From a virus, in IMG/VR virus record IMGVR_UViG_3300046535_002148, positions 1-64,000 of that record: a stretch of DNA of 64,000 bases; one strand, written 5' to 3'. Both the position numbers and the translations under genes were made by a program. Shown here one piece after another: positions 38,078-46,665 of the stretch (within the stretch, counting starts at the first letter, position 1; every line of letters starts with the position of its first letter). A model generated the notes under the pieces. The model made no database searches. It saw nothing but the letters and a program-made list of their open reading frames with translations, and had not been told where the DNA came from.

Positions 38078-38182
38078 CGTCCTCTGCGGCCGGTGGTGTC
38101 AGGTGGGGCGCAATGGGCTCCGGTGAACCCCGGAAACCTATAGTGCACAGCGAAAACGTCAGTTCCGACTAGAGTCGGGATC

Positions 38183-38581
38183 ATGGAGACGGGCGCGGTA
38201 CGAAACTCTCAAGCTGTCTCGGGACTTTTGTCTGATGATCCGTTGCGGGTGTCGGAGGGCCCGGCTAGGTTCTCCCGGGTGACGACGCGGTCGGGGGTCC
38301 GGGAGGACGCCAGCGAGGGCGAGCTGCAGGACGCGCTGAACCTCGCCGTGACGGTGTTCGGCCGGCGTGCGGTGATCACCGCGCTGAGACACGTACACCT
38401 CTTCGATCATCTGCGCAAGCGGGCCCGCGACCAGCTCACGATCGCCGAGACCGCCCATGCCGCCGGCGTGGAGTTCCTGCTGCACTTCAAGGTGTCGCCG
38501 CGCCCGAAGGCCGGGGACCGGGTGGTCATCTCCACCGAGATCCCGCCGGAGCAGCTGACGCTGCCGCCCACGGTGAGCTAG
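38183..38581 (+). CDS. Isolated + strand hypothetical protein, 132 aa
   Basis: ATG at 38183 with no SD; a TATAGT box lies 38 bases upstream, so a short-leader or leaderless transcript is possible. Residues 1-50 look disordered. Residues 50-100 are helical (LQDALNLAVTVFGRRAVITA) and the end is beta-rich. No DNA-binding motif is obvious. It is the only + strand gene in the right half and its stop overlaps the stop of the converging structural operon at CTAG. Confidence 0.6.
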   Translation: METGAVRNSQAVSGLLSDDPLRVSEGPARFSRVTTRSGVREDASEGELQDALNLAVTVFGRRAVITALRHVHLFDHLRKRARDQLTIAETAHAAGVEFLLHFKVSPRPKAGDRVVISTEIPPEQLTLPPTVS

Positions 38582-39015
38582 AAGTCCCCCATGACGGCCT
38601 GCGGGATGTCACGCAGGGCGTTGGCCTGGAACGTCCAGGTATGGGTCAGGGTGTAGCTCGGCTCCGCGACGCTGATGGATTGCTGGGAATAGCTCGGGCG
38701 CACGATCGCGGCGAGGAAAACCCCGGTGTAGTAACCGCGGTCGTCGTTGAGCCAGCCCTGGACCAGGCCCTCGGCCAGCGGCCAGCGGTACTGGACGAGT
38801 GTCTGTCCGGGGTCGAGGACCGCGCAGTGCCCGACGGCGGGCATCTCCACGAAGCCGTAGCCGAACAGCAGGGCGGTGCTCGAGCTGAACTCGCCCCACC
38901 CGCTGGTGAAGGACAGCGCGGTCACGGTGACCTCGCCGCCGGCGTTGGCCTGGTGGTGCGCGATGTCGGCCCGGCGGGCCTCCATGGCCCTGAACGGGTT
39001 CTGGATGATCGTCAT
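38578..39015 (-). CDS. Last tail-region gene, hypothetical, 145 aa
   Basis: ATG at 39015 overlaps the upstream minor tail gene stop. The protein is aromatic and beta-rich (FTSGWGEFSSSTALLFGYGF). It ends the leftward structural operon, with no hairpin before the converging gene. Probably a small tail-tip component by position. Confidence 0.6.
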   Translation of the reverse strand: MTIIQNPFRAMEARRADIAHHQANAGGEVTVTALSFTSGWGEFSSSTALLFGYGFVEMPAVGHCAVLDPGQTLVQYRWPLAEGLVQGWLNDDRGYYTGVFLAAIVRPSYSQQSISVAEPSYTLTHTWTFQANALRDIPQAVMGDF

Positions 39016-41210
39016 GAACTGATCAGCCCGATGCTCTTGAGGTAGTACTGCGTCTCGGCCGAGAGCTTGCTCGCGTCGATGACCCAGTTGCTGAACGGGT
39101 CGGTGCCCAGCCAGTTGGTCTCGAGGTCGTAGGTGTAGCGCCCGGTGCTGACGTCCAGGGTGCAGTTGATCGAACGGACGTAGTGCAGGTAGGACTCCCC
39201 CGTCATGCGCTCCCAGATCCGGACCTGGTCGTCGACCTGGATGGCCGGGTTGCCGGGGCAGGTGGCCGTACCGACCCGGTAGAGGAACATCTCCCGGACG
39301 CTGATCAGGTCGGCCATGATCTGGCACTCCTGGTCGGTGCTGAAGTCCTGGTCGATGTAGAGCCGGACCCGGCGCATCCCGCTGGGGTGGGGGTTGAAGC
39401 CCGGCGCCAGACCGCCGACGGTGCCGGAGGTGTCGGCGACGAAGTTGCGTTCGCGGACGTTGCGACCGGAGAGTTTGACCTTGTACGCGAGCAGGGTCGT
39501 TTCCTCGTCGAGCTCGACGTACTCCTGCACGCGGCCGACGTCCTCACCGGCGTCGGACTGGCTGACGTAGTTGCCGGGCTGCCAGATGTTGGGTGAGCGC
39601 CAGACCGCGCCGCCGCCCTCGTCGATGTAGAAGATGTAGCCGACGATGTCGCGCACGAAGCTGATGACGTTCATCAGTGGCTGCTTGTCGAAGTTGCCCT
39701 TGTCCAGCTTGGTGATGCTGGCGGTGCCGGTCTGCTCGAGGTCGCCCCACACCCGCCCGGCCGGCAGGACAGGGTCCGGGGCGTCAGGAGTGAACACGGC
39801 GCCGTTGCCGTCGCTCTGGGTCTGGAAGTTCAGGCCGGTGTTCGCCTCCGGCCAGTAGAAGCCGCCCCAGGCACACACCCACTTGACGATGTCGGTGAGG
39901 TCGGCGTAGTTGCCTTCCAGGTGGGTGCGGACCAGGCCGGTGGCCGGGTCGGTGTCCGGGACCATGGTCGTGGTCACCGAGCTGACCTGCATGGCGCACA
40001 GGCCGGCGCGCCATTTGTAGTCACCCAGGCCGCTGTTGGTCAGGGAGGTGAAGGTGACCCGGACCCGCTGGGCGTTGGCGATCGCCGCGGGCAGCTGGAT
40101 GACGGCGTCGGAGTCCTTGTTGACGGTGACGGCGTGGACGAAGGGGATGTCGCTGCCGTTGTTGATGACCTGGCCGTTGATCTTCTTGCTGTAGGCGGGG
40201 ATCTTCTGCGACCCGAGCCAGTTGGCGCCGTCGCTGACCGAGATGTAGATCCGGTAGGGCCCGCCCCAGACCTTGAGCCGTACTGCGGTCAGGGTGCGGC
40301 TGCTGAAGGTGCCGGTGATCCACTCGTAGCCGGGCTTGGACCAGCACCCGGTCGAGAGCCAGTAGGTGGTCAGGCTGGTGTCGAAGGCGTGGGAGCCGTA
40401 GTGCCCGAAGACCCCGCCGTTGCGGTCGACGTACTCGTACTTGCCGTCCTTGAGGCCGCGTCCGACGAAGGTCTTGTTCGAGTCGTTGCCGTAGGTCGGC
40501 CAGGCCCAGGTCAGTTGCGTCTGCGGGATGTTGGGGTTGTTGACGGAGTGGACCGGATCCCATTCCAGTGGGTAGTCGGTCTCACGTGGAATGACCGGCG
40601 GGAACGCGATCTGGTCGAGCAGCAGCCGCCCGAGGTCGCGGCACTGGATGGTGATCAGTCCGTCGTGGGTGAACTCGACGTCGTCGATGAGCCAGACGCC
40701 GCTGGCGTACATGTGCGGGTCGCCCTCGGGGGCGATGGAGTAGTCCGCGCCGTAGCCCTCATAGGTGCGGATGACCCGGTCGGGGACCAGGACGCTCTGC
40801 CACTCGTTGGGGTCGAGGCTCCAGCGTTCGCTGGCCTCGGGGTCGACGCCGTAGTTCGGGGTGTACCAACCCTCGCGCTCGAAGTACTGGTCGTCCTCGG
40901 GGACCTCTCCCATCGGGAGGATCTCGCAGTTCCACAGCGTCAGCGTCATGGTGGCGGCATCGGTGTCGACGCTGCGGCTCCATGTCATCGACTTGATGTT
41001 GGGCAGCTCGATCGGGACGTGGGACTGCCCGAAGGTCGCAGTGGTGAAGTTGCCGAGGCCGTAGCGCTGGACCCCGTTGAGCATCGTGAACTGGTACGGG
41101 ACCTTCTTGATCGACAGCTTCTGGACGGTGGCCCGGCAGCGGGGCGCCTGGGTGCCGGTCTTGTCCCCCGAGACCCAGGCCTGGGCGGTGTCGTTGTCGA
41201 CGATCCTCAC
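39012..41210 (-). CDS. Minor tail protein, baseplate-hub-like, 732 aa
   Basis: GTG at 41210 behind GGAGGG, overlapping the upstream stop. The N-terminal 190 residues look like a hub-type domain (IKSMTWSRSVDTDAATMTLT). A carbohydrate-binding-like insertion comes at about 260-440 (GSHAFDTSLTTYWLSTG resembles an F5/8-type discoidin fold). The C-terminal region (QVDDQVRIWERMTGES) resembles the Tal/gp27-type hub. Position after the two Dit-like proteins agrees. It would sit at the tail tip and help host attachment. Confidence 0.7.
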   Translation of the reverse strand: MRIVDNDTAQAWVSGDKTGTQAPRCRATVQKLSIKKVPYQFTMLNGVQRYGLGNFTTATFGQSHVPIELPNIKSMTWSRSVDTDAATMTLTLWNCEILPMGEVPEDDQYFEREGWYTPNYGVDPEASERWSLDPNEWQSVLVPDRVIRTYEGYGADYSIAPEGDPHMYASGVWLIDDVEFTHDGLITIQCRDLGRLLLDQIAFPPVIPRETDYPLEWDPVHSVNNPNIPQTQLTWAWPTYGNDSNKTFVGRGLKDGKYEYVDRNGGVFGHYGSHAFDTSLTTYWLSTGCWSKPGYEWITGTFSSRTLTAVRLKVWGGPYRIYISVSDGANWLGSQKIPAYSKKINGQVINNGSDIPFVHAVTVNKDSDAVIQLPAAIANAQRVRVTFTSLTNSGLGDYKWRAGLCAMQVSSVTTTMVPDTDPATGLVRTHLEGNYADLTDIVKWVCAWGGFYWPEANTGLNFQTQSDGNGAVFTPDAPDPVLPAGRVWGDLEQTGTASITKLDKGNFDKQPLMNVISFVRDIVGYIFYIDEGGGAVWRSPNIWQPGNYVSQSDAGEDVGRVQEYVELDEETTLLAYKVKLSGRNVRERNFVADTSGTVGGLAPGFNPHPSGMRRVRLYIDQDFSTDQECQIMADLISVREMFLYRVGTATCPGNPAIQVDDQVRIWERMTGESYLHYVRSINCTLDVSTGRYTYDLETNWLGTDPFSNWVIDASKLSAETQYYLKSIGLISS

Positions 41211-42151
41211 GAGACCCTCCGGGTGAGAAAGGTCCGGGCCTGGTAGGTGGCGCGCCAGGTCTCCTTGGCCGAGGGCCGCTGCTCGGTGATGTTCAACTCG
41301 ATGAACATCACTTCCCAGGTGCGCTGGAAGTGGTCGCGCACGAGGAGGAAGTTCGGCTTGTTCGACCAACGCCGCAGCTCCTCGTACATGGCCTGGCCGC
41401 GGATGACCCCGTTGAAGGTCCATTCGACCGGGCTGCGGCCGGTGCGGCGGGTCAGTGGGATGCCGGCGGTGCCGAGGGTCTCCAGCGCCTTGCTGGGGTG
41501 AGGGGTCGTCATCTGCCGGGGGTTGACCGGCATCTGCCACGTCTCGTTGAGGACGGGGTCGGTGAAGGTCCAGCGGTAGTTGGCCGGCGCCGGCGCGATG
41601 GCCGTGGGGATGTTGATGTTGTCGAACGCCGCGGCACCGGGAGCGGTCTCGGTCCCGTAGTAGCCGCAGAACAGGTCGAGGGTCACTGCGGTGAGCGGGA
41701 AGGTGCCCGTGGCCACCGAGTGCCGGGTCGTCCAGGCGACGCCGTCCCCGGAGGTCTCGAAGTAGACGGTGCCGTTGGATTCACGGATGCGCCACCCGGA
41801 GTGGACAGCCGGGTCGAAGGTGGTGCTCGACTGCGTCTGGACCCCGCCGATGATCGCGCGGAAGGTGAATACGCCGCCTGAGATGAAGATCTGCAGTTTG
41901 TTGCCGGTCCCGCCCTGCAGTTCGAAGCCGGACTCGATGGTGCCGTTGCCCGCGTCCGGGATGCCCCGCACGGTGAGGTAGGCCGCGGACCCGGTCAGGT
42001 CGTAGGAGCTGACGGTGCCGATCGAGGAGTAGGCAGGCGTACACGGCAGGGAGAGGTATCCGCTGGCGGTCGAGGGTGACCCGGCGGTACCCCAGACAGC
42101 AGGGTCCAGTGGTCCGTCGAAGTTCTCGACGAGCGTGGAGATCGACGCCAT
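41207..42151 (-). CDS. Minor tail protein: lectin-like domain plus Dit-like C-terminal module
   Basis: ATG at 42151. Residues 1-180 form a jelly-roll, concanavalin-like domain (ENFDGPLDPAVWGT, then RIRESNGTVYFETSGDGVAW). Residues 192-314 are a second module starting YRWTFTDPV and containing PVNPRQMTTPH and LLVRDHFQRTW. The same module ends the 1048-residue protein upstream. The lectin part probably binds sugars; the second part probably docks to the tail tube. Confidence 0.7.
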   Translation of the reverse strand: MASISTLVENFDGPLDPAVWGTAGSPSTASGYLSLPCTPAYSSIGTVSSYDLTGSAAYLTVRGIPDAGNGTIESGFELQGGTGNKLQIFISGGVFTFRAIIGGVQTQSSTTFDPAVHSGWRIRESNGTVYFETSGDGVAWTTRHSVATGTFPLTAVTLDLFCGYYGTETAPGAAAFDNINIPTAIAPAPANYRWTFTDPVLNETWQMPVNPRQMTTPHPSKALETLGTAGIPLTRRTGRSPVEWTFNGVIRGQAMYEELRRWSNKPNFLLVRDHFQRTWEVMFIELNITEQRPSAKETWRATYQARTFLTRRVS

Positions 42152-42224
42152 CGGCCGCTACCGGTCCAGTCCCGAGGTGCCCGTCACCCTTGGGTGGTTC
42201 GGCCCGTCCGGGGTCGACGGCAAA

Positions 42225-45200
42225 TCACGTTTGGACTGGGCCGCGGTAGATCAGGAAGCTCAGCTCGTAGTCGTGGGCCCACGGCGCAGTGGCGTTGCGG
42301 TGAGGGGTCGCGTTGAACGAGACCACGGTCACGACCCAGCCCCGGCCACGGTGGTCGACCACCCAGAACCGTCGGTTCAACCCCGAGAAGGCGAGCAGCT
42401 TCTCGTAGTGCTCCTGGGTCTCGAGGTAGCCCTTGCAGGACCAGTTCTGCGCCGGGCGGGTGCCCTCCCAGAAGACGAGCTGGCCGTGCGGGGACGTGGT
42501 GGCGTCGGAGGTGACCGGGCGCACGCCGAACGGGGATGTCATCTCACTGGGGTTCCACGGCACCTGGTAGGTGCCCAGCCCGCCGGGCATCGGGTCCTGG
42601 AACACCCAACGCTGCACCGACCCGGTGGTGTCGGGCAGGTCGGTGGGCGCGATCTCCAGAGCCGAGGGGGCGCCCAGGGGCGGGGAGACGACGGTCAGGG
42701 TGGATGACGCGCTCTCGGCGGTGACGTTGCTCGAGCCCGAGGCGATCGCGGTGAGGGTGTACGTGCCCGGCTGGAGCAGTCGGGCGATCGGCAGGGAGAA
42801 CTCGACCAGTCCTCCGGTCTCGTCGGTCATGACGTAGAAGGGCGGATTGCCGTTGCCGTTGGCCTGCAGCGGTGTGGCCGCGGCGCCGTTGGCGGTGATG
42901 GGGTCACCGTCGAGCTCGAAGGTGACCGTGATGCCGCGGTTGAAGTTGAGCAGGGTCGCCACAACCGCCCCGGGGGTACGGAACAGCCGGGTCTCCTGCA
43001 GGTGCAGTACGCCGTCGTAGGGGGCGGGCAGCATCGCCCAGTCGACGTTGACGTTGACCATCGAGCTGCCGGCGGTGCGCAGCACACGGATGTAGGTGTC
43101 GACGCCGCCGGAGACGGGGACCTCGACCTGCTGCCCCTGGCTGGTCGAGACCCGCTGGATGGTGTCGAGGTAGGAGCCCTGGTAGACGTCGATGATGTAG
43201 CCGGCGTTCGTGGTCAGGGAGCTGATGCGTAGCACGCCGTTGTTGGGTGTGGTGTACCGGGCCCAGTAGCTCTTGGTGCCGCCGTTGAGGTCGGGTTCAC
43301 CGGTCTGCACGGTCGTGTTGGCGATGTCGGCCGGGAAGGTGCCGGAGAGGAAGTCGCCTCCTGCGGACAAGACATAGGGCGCCTCGAAGTGGTCGCCGAT
43401 GCTGTAGGTGCTCGGCAACTGCATCAGCTTGCCCGGCAGGACCTGCACCATCGCCGTCTGTCCGGCGAGGTTGAGGAACCGGTTGGCCAGGGTGATGTTC
43501 GAAGGCGGTGCTGTCTGCAGGATCGTGGCTGTGGCGCCGCTGAGGTCCAGGGCGAAGTAGCCGGCGGCGACGCTCGTCGAGGCGGTGGCACCGGTCAGAG
43601 GCCCGGACACCTTGGCGGTGGCACCGCTGATCGCGTTGTACGGATCGACCGCCGCACCGATGTTGACCGTGGCGGTCGGGGTCTGGATGTCGTCGGGCTG
43701 CAGCGAGTACACGGCCTCCGAGCGGGAGGCGGTGATGGTGGCGGCAGTCGCGGTGACCGCGGTGATCGTGACGCTGCCGATCGTCCGGGCGGTCTTGTAG
43801 AGCCGGTCGGCCTCGCTGACGGTCAGTTCGCGTCGCCAGATCGCGACCTCGTCGATCGTGCCCTTGAAGGCCGTCTTGCCTGCCCATGCGCGTCCGATGT
43901 ACCACTGCTTGGCGTTGGCGTAGGTCCCCAGGACCAGACTGCCGGTGATCGTGCGGGAGTAGGACATGACCCCGTCGACGAAGATCTTCAGTGTCGACAG
44001 ACCACTGCCGTCGGGACTGCTGACGGTCAGCACGAGGTGTCGGGGCAGGTTGTTGTTGAGCTTGACGCCGGTGGTCAGTGTCGTGTTGACCCCGTCGGTG
44101 GCGGTGGGGCAGTTGAAGACCAGGCCGTTGGTGTTGTCGTGCGTGAGCCACCATTGCCGCTGTCCGGCGCCGTTGGAGTAGTAGCGGCCCATGACGAACA
44201 TGTCAGCGGTGGAGTCGGTCTTCATGATGAAGGTGACCGAGAGGCCCGGGAGGGCGTCCATCCACGAGACGAGGCTGGAGTAACCGGGGAAGTCGACCGA
44301 GCTGGTGAGGGCCTCGATCGCCAGGTCGTTGTCACCGACGACCATGCCCGGGGAGAACTTGATGTTGGTGTTCGGGGCGTAGGTGGCGAACGCGGTGTCG
44401 TTCCCCATCTCGTCGGTCAGGACCTTGCCGGTGACCGGGGCGACGGTGGCGCCCGGGGTCTGGGTGGTCTCGGCGGAGAACGCGCTGCCCAGGGCCGGCC
44501 CGGAGGTGGTGACCGCCCGGACGACGTACTTCCACTTGATCGTGTCCGCGGGCCCGACGTGGGTGTAGCTGGTGCCGCCGGAGGCGACGGAGGCCAGCAA
44601 CGTGTAGGTGTTGTCGTCCTGAGAGGCCCAGACCTCGGTCTTGTACTCGGCGTACCCGACGTGGTTGGTCCAGGTGATGACCTGGTTCGCGCCCGAGGAG
44701 CTGCGCAGGACGTTGGTCGGCGTCCCCGGTGTGGTCCAGATGTAGCCGGAGGTCGAGTAGGCCGAGGACCCGATGCTGTTGTTGCCACGGACCGCGTAGT
44801 TGTACCGGCTGTTGGCCGCGATGGCGTTGTCGGTGTAGCTGGTGGCGGTCGCCGCCAGGGTCGCCAAACCGGCGCCGTTGCGCAGCAGGGTGATGCTCGT
44901 GTACGGCTCACCGGAGGTGTAGTGGTCGGCCCAGGTGACGGACGCCGAGGCGTCGGAGTTGCGGCTGGCCGCGCACCCGGTCGGCGCGGCCGGCGCGCCG
45001 TAGGGACGGGTAGGAACGGTGGAGACGAGCGACTTGGTCGGGGTGACGCCGTTGAACGCCCCGGAGACGGTGGCGGTGAAGGTGACTCCGCCGGGGCTCG
45101 AGCCGTAGTTGGAGTAGGTGTAGGTGTAGCTCTTGGTCGCGCGCAGTTGCGCGCCGCCGCTGTCGTTGTTGGTGTAGCTGGTCGTGCCGCTGATGTCGTC

Positions 45201-45371
45201 GGAGTAGGTCAGCGTCTGGCTGTCGCTGTAGCTGTACTGGTTCTCGGTGTAGATGCTGATGGTCGCGACAGCGGTGGAGCTGGTGTGGGCCGGCGTGCTC
45301 CAGGACACGTCGATGCCGACGCGCATGCCGTTGCCGCCTGAATAATCCCAGCTTCCCCAACTGATGGCCAT
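42225..45371 (-). CDS. Minor tail protein with fibronectin III and LamG-like domains, 1048 aa
   Basis: ATG at 45371. Residues about 145-310 hold two fibronectin type III-like domains (AAPTGCAASRNSDASASVTW; TPTNVLRSSSGANQVITW). Residues about 320-545 contain a LamG/concanavalin domain (SVTFIMKTDST, then WYIGRAWAGKTAFKGTIDEV). A Thr/Ala-rich linker, further beta domains and a C-terminal Dit-like module (about 920-1048, WVFQDPMPGG) follow. It probably decorates the tail tip and binds the cell surface. Confidence 0.8.
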   Translation of the reverse strand: MAISWGSWDYSGGNGMRVGIDVSWSTPAHTSSTAVATISIYTENQYSYSDSQTLTYSDDISGTTSYTNNDSGGAQLRATKSYTYTYSNYGSSPGGVTFTATVSGAFNGVTPTKSLVSTVPTRPYGAPAAPTGCAASRNSDASASVTWADHYTSGEPYTSITLLRNGAGLATLAATATSYTDNAIAANSRYNYAVRGNNSIGSSAYSTSGYIWTTPGTPTNVLRSSSGANQVITWTNHVGYAEYKTEVWASQDDNTYTLLASVASGGTSYTHVGPADTIKWKYVVRAVTTSGPALGSAFSAETTQTPGATVAPVTGKVLTDEMGNDTAFATYAPNTNIKFSPGMVVGDNDLAIEALTSSVDFPGYSSLVSWMDALPGLSVTFIMKTDSTADMFVMGRYYSNGAGQRQWWLTHDNTNGLVFNCPTATDGVNTTLTTGVKLNNNLPRHLVLTVSSPDGSGLSTLKIFVDGVMSYSRTITGSLVLGTYANAKQWYIGRAWAGKTAFKGTIDEVAIWRRELTVSEADRLYKTARTIGSVTITAVTATAATITASRSEAVYSLQPDDIQTPTATVNIGAAVDPYNAISGATAKVSGPLTGATASTSVAAGYFALDLSGATATILQTAPPSNITLANRFLNLAGQTAMVQVLPGKLMQLPSTYSIGDHFEAPYVLSAGGDFLSGTFPADIANTTVQTGEPDLNGGTKSYWARYTTPNNGVLRISSLTTNAGYIIDVYQGSYLDTIQRVSTSQGQQVEVPVSGGVDTYIRVLRTAGSSMVNVNVDWAMLPAPYDGVLHLQETRLFRTPGAVVATLLNFNRGITVTFELDGDPITANGAAATPLQANGNGNPPFYVMTDETGGLVEFSLPIARLLQPGTYTLTAIASGSSNVTAESASSTLTVVSPPLGAPSALEIAPTDLPDTTGSVQRWVFQDPMPGGLGTYQVPWNPSEMTSPFGVRPVTSDATTSPHGQLVFWEGTRPAQNWSCKGYLETQEHYEKLLAFSGLNRRFWVVDHRGRGWVVTVVSFNATPHRNATAPWAHDYELSFLIYRGPVQT

Positions 45372-45400
45372 GCCGCTCCCCTATCGAACGGGCGGGTTGC

Positions 45401-46153
45401 TCACGAGGAGCTCCCCATCCGGAAGTAGACGTACGGCGCCATTCCGACGACGAGGTCCCGGTAGGTCGGGCGGACCATGCCCACGGTGATTCCCGGTGTC
45501 TGAGGGGCCGTCACATTTCCGGTGGCGCCGGTGAGGACCGGATTGGCGAGGAAGTTGTCCACCACGACGACGAGGCCGGAGTTGGTGTTGCCGGTGGAGC
45601 GGATCGCGCGCGCGCCGACCTTGCCGGGGTTGCCGGCCAGGTCGGTGTCGGCCGCAGTCACGTCCCACGTGCTCGGCTCGGTGCCGGTCCAGGCCCGTCC
45701 CTGCAGGGTGGAGCCGGCGATGTTGAACCGGGTCCGGTAGACGGTGTTGGCCGCTGCCGTGAAGGTGGATCCCATGGCCAGGGTGGTGAAGGTGCCGGCG
45801 ACCCTCTTGACCAGCGAGACGTAGTAGGTGCCGTCGGTGAGGAAGTTCAACGCGAGCTTGTAGAAGTTCTGGTCGTCCAGGGCGCGGGCCATGGAGCCGC
45901 ACGAAACGCTGGCCCCGGTGGGCAGTGCGGTGATCTGGTACTCCGCGTAGACGTCGAGGTCGAGCACGGTGACCGGGTTGAAGGCATGGTCGGACGTGCC
46001 GGCCGTGCCCATGGCCATGCGACCGGTGGTCCCGTTGACGGAGAAGTCGGCCGCGGTGGTGAGGGTCCAGGCCGCGCCGGTCTCAGGGGTGCCCCACGAC
46101 CCGGCAGCGACCGTCCGGGTGAACGTGTCACGGACGAGCGCGAGATCTACCAT
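45401..46153 (-). CDS. Minor tail protein, lectin-like, 250 aa
   Basis: ATG at 46153. A jelly-roll-like domain spans residues 1-195 (RDTFTRTVAAGSWGT, then WTGTEPSTWDVTAADTD and VDNFLANP). A short tail follows (PYVYFRMGSSS). It is a paralogue in style of the N-terminal domain at 41207-42151. Probable sugar-binding tail component. Confidence 0.65.
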   Translation of the reverse strand: MVDLALVRDTFTRTVAAGSWGTPETGAAWTLTTAADFSVNGTTGRMAMGTAGTSDHAFNPVTVLDLDVYAEYQITALPTGASVSCGSMARALDDQNFYKLALNFLTDGTYYVSLVKRVAGTFTTLAMGSTFTAAANTVYRTRFNIAGSTLQGRAWTGTEPSTWDVTAADTDLAGNPGKVGARAIRSTGNTNSGLVVVVDNFLANPVLTGATGNVTAPQTPGITVGMVRPTYRDLVVGMAPYVYFRMGSSS

Positions 46154-46157
46154 CGGA

Positions 46158-46589
46158 TCAGGCGACGACCAGCTGGACGAGCCCGGTCGTGGGCACGGCG
46201 ATCTTCACGTCCTGCGCCGAGGCGGAGTACGTGGCCTCGAAGTCCATGTAGGACAGCAAGGGCTTGGTGCCGGAGTTCTGGTACAGGACCAGGTACCGGA
46301 TGTTCGCCAGGGTGACGGCGGTGAAGGTGATCGGCGTGACCGTGGTGGTGAGCTTGAGGGTGTTCGTGGTGCCGTCGTAACTGGCGGTCTTTCCGGTCAG
46401 CGCCACCCCACCGGCGGTGTAGTTGGTGCCGGTGCACTCACCGGACAGGTCGGTCCAGTACCGGTGGGTGTCCTGGTTGGGCACGTAGGTCGAGGTGAAC
46501 AACGCGGCGTTGATGGCGTTGGCGGTGTAGTTCAGCTCGGCGTTCACCAGGGACAGCGTGAGCGGTCCGTATGCGCGGGCGATGGTCAT
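46158..46589 (-). CDS. Minor tail protein, 143 aa
   Basis: ATG at 46589 behind GGGAGACC. The protein is Thr/Ala/Tyr-rich and beta-rich (TPITFTAVTLANIRYLVLY) and begins ARAYGPLTLSLVNAELNY. It is the first gene after the tape measure gene in transcription order, where tail-tip proteins are expected. No specific family recognised. Confidence 0.6.
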   Translation of the reverse strand: MTIARAYGPLTLSLVNAELNYTANAINAALFTSTYVPNQDTHRYWTDLSGECTGTNYTAGGVALTGKTASYDGTTNTLKLTTTVTPITFTAVTLANIRYLVLYQNSGTKPLLSYMDFEATYSASAQDVKIAVPTTGLVQLVVA

Positions 46590-46632
46590 GCTGAGGTCTC
46601 CCGGAGTCGTGAGTTGACCCTGGTTTCATCGA

Positions 46633-46650
46633 CTGGCCCCGGCGGGCCAG
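46633..46650 (-). terminator. Small hairpin after the tape measure gene
   Basis: A 7-bp stem (46633-46639 with 46644-46650) with loop CGGC, 16 bases after the tape measure stop on the - strand. No T-tract; it may attenuate transcription or protect the message. Confidence 0.4.
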
Positions 46651-46665
46651 CAAACTGACCGAGCA

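Larger units (their letters stand above)
37772..38182. promoter_or_regulatory. Structured non-coding region between replication and structural modules
   Basis: About 410 bases without a supported gene, the longest such stretch in the window. It has a long nested hairpin (37837-37917), an 8-bp GAAACCCG hairpin (38053-38077) and a pair of CCGG/GGTGAACC motifs near 37973 and 38120. A TATAGT box (38139-38144) lies 38 bases before the + strand gene. It could hold divergent promoters, a replication origin or a structured RNA. Confidence 0.5.

Noticed and set aside
43389-45341. 650-codon open frame on the + strand opposite a minor tail gene
   Set aside because: Translation is almost entirely Val/Gly/Arg/Asp, typical of a third-position GC shadow.
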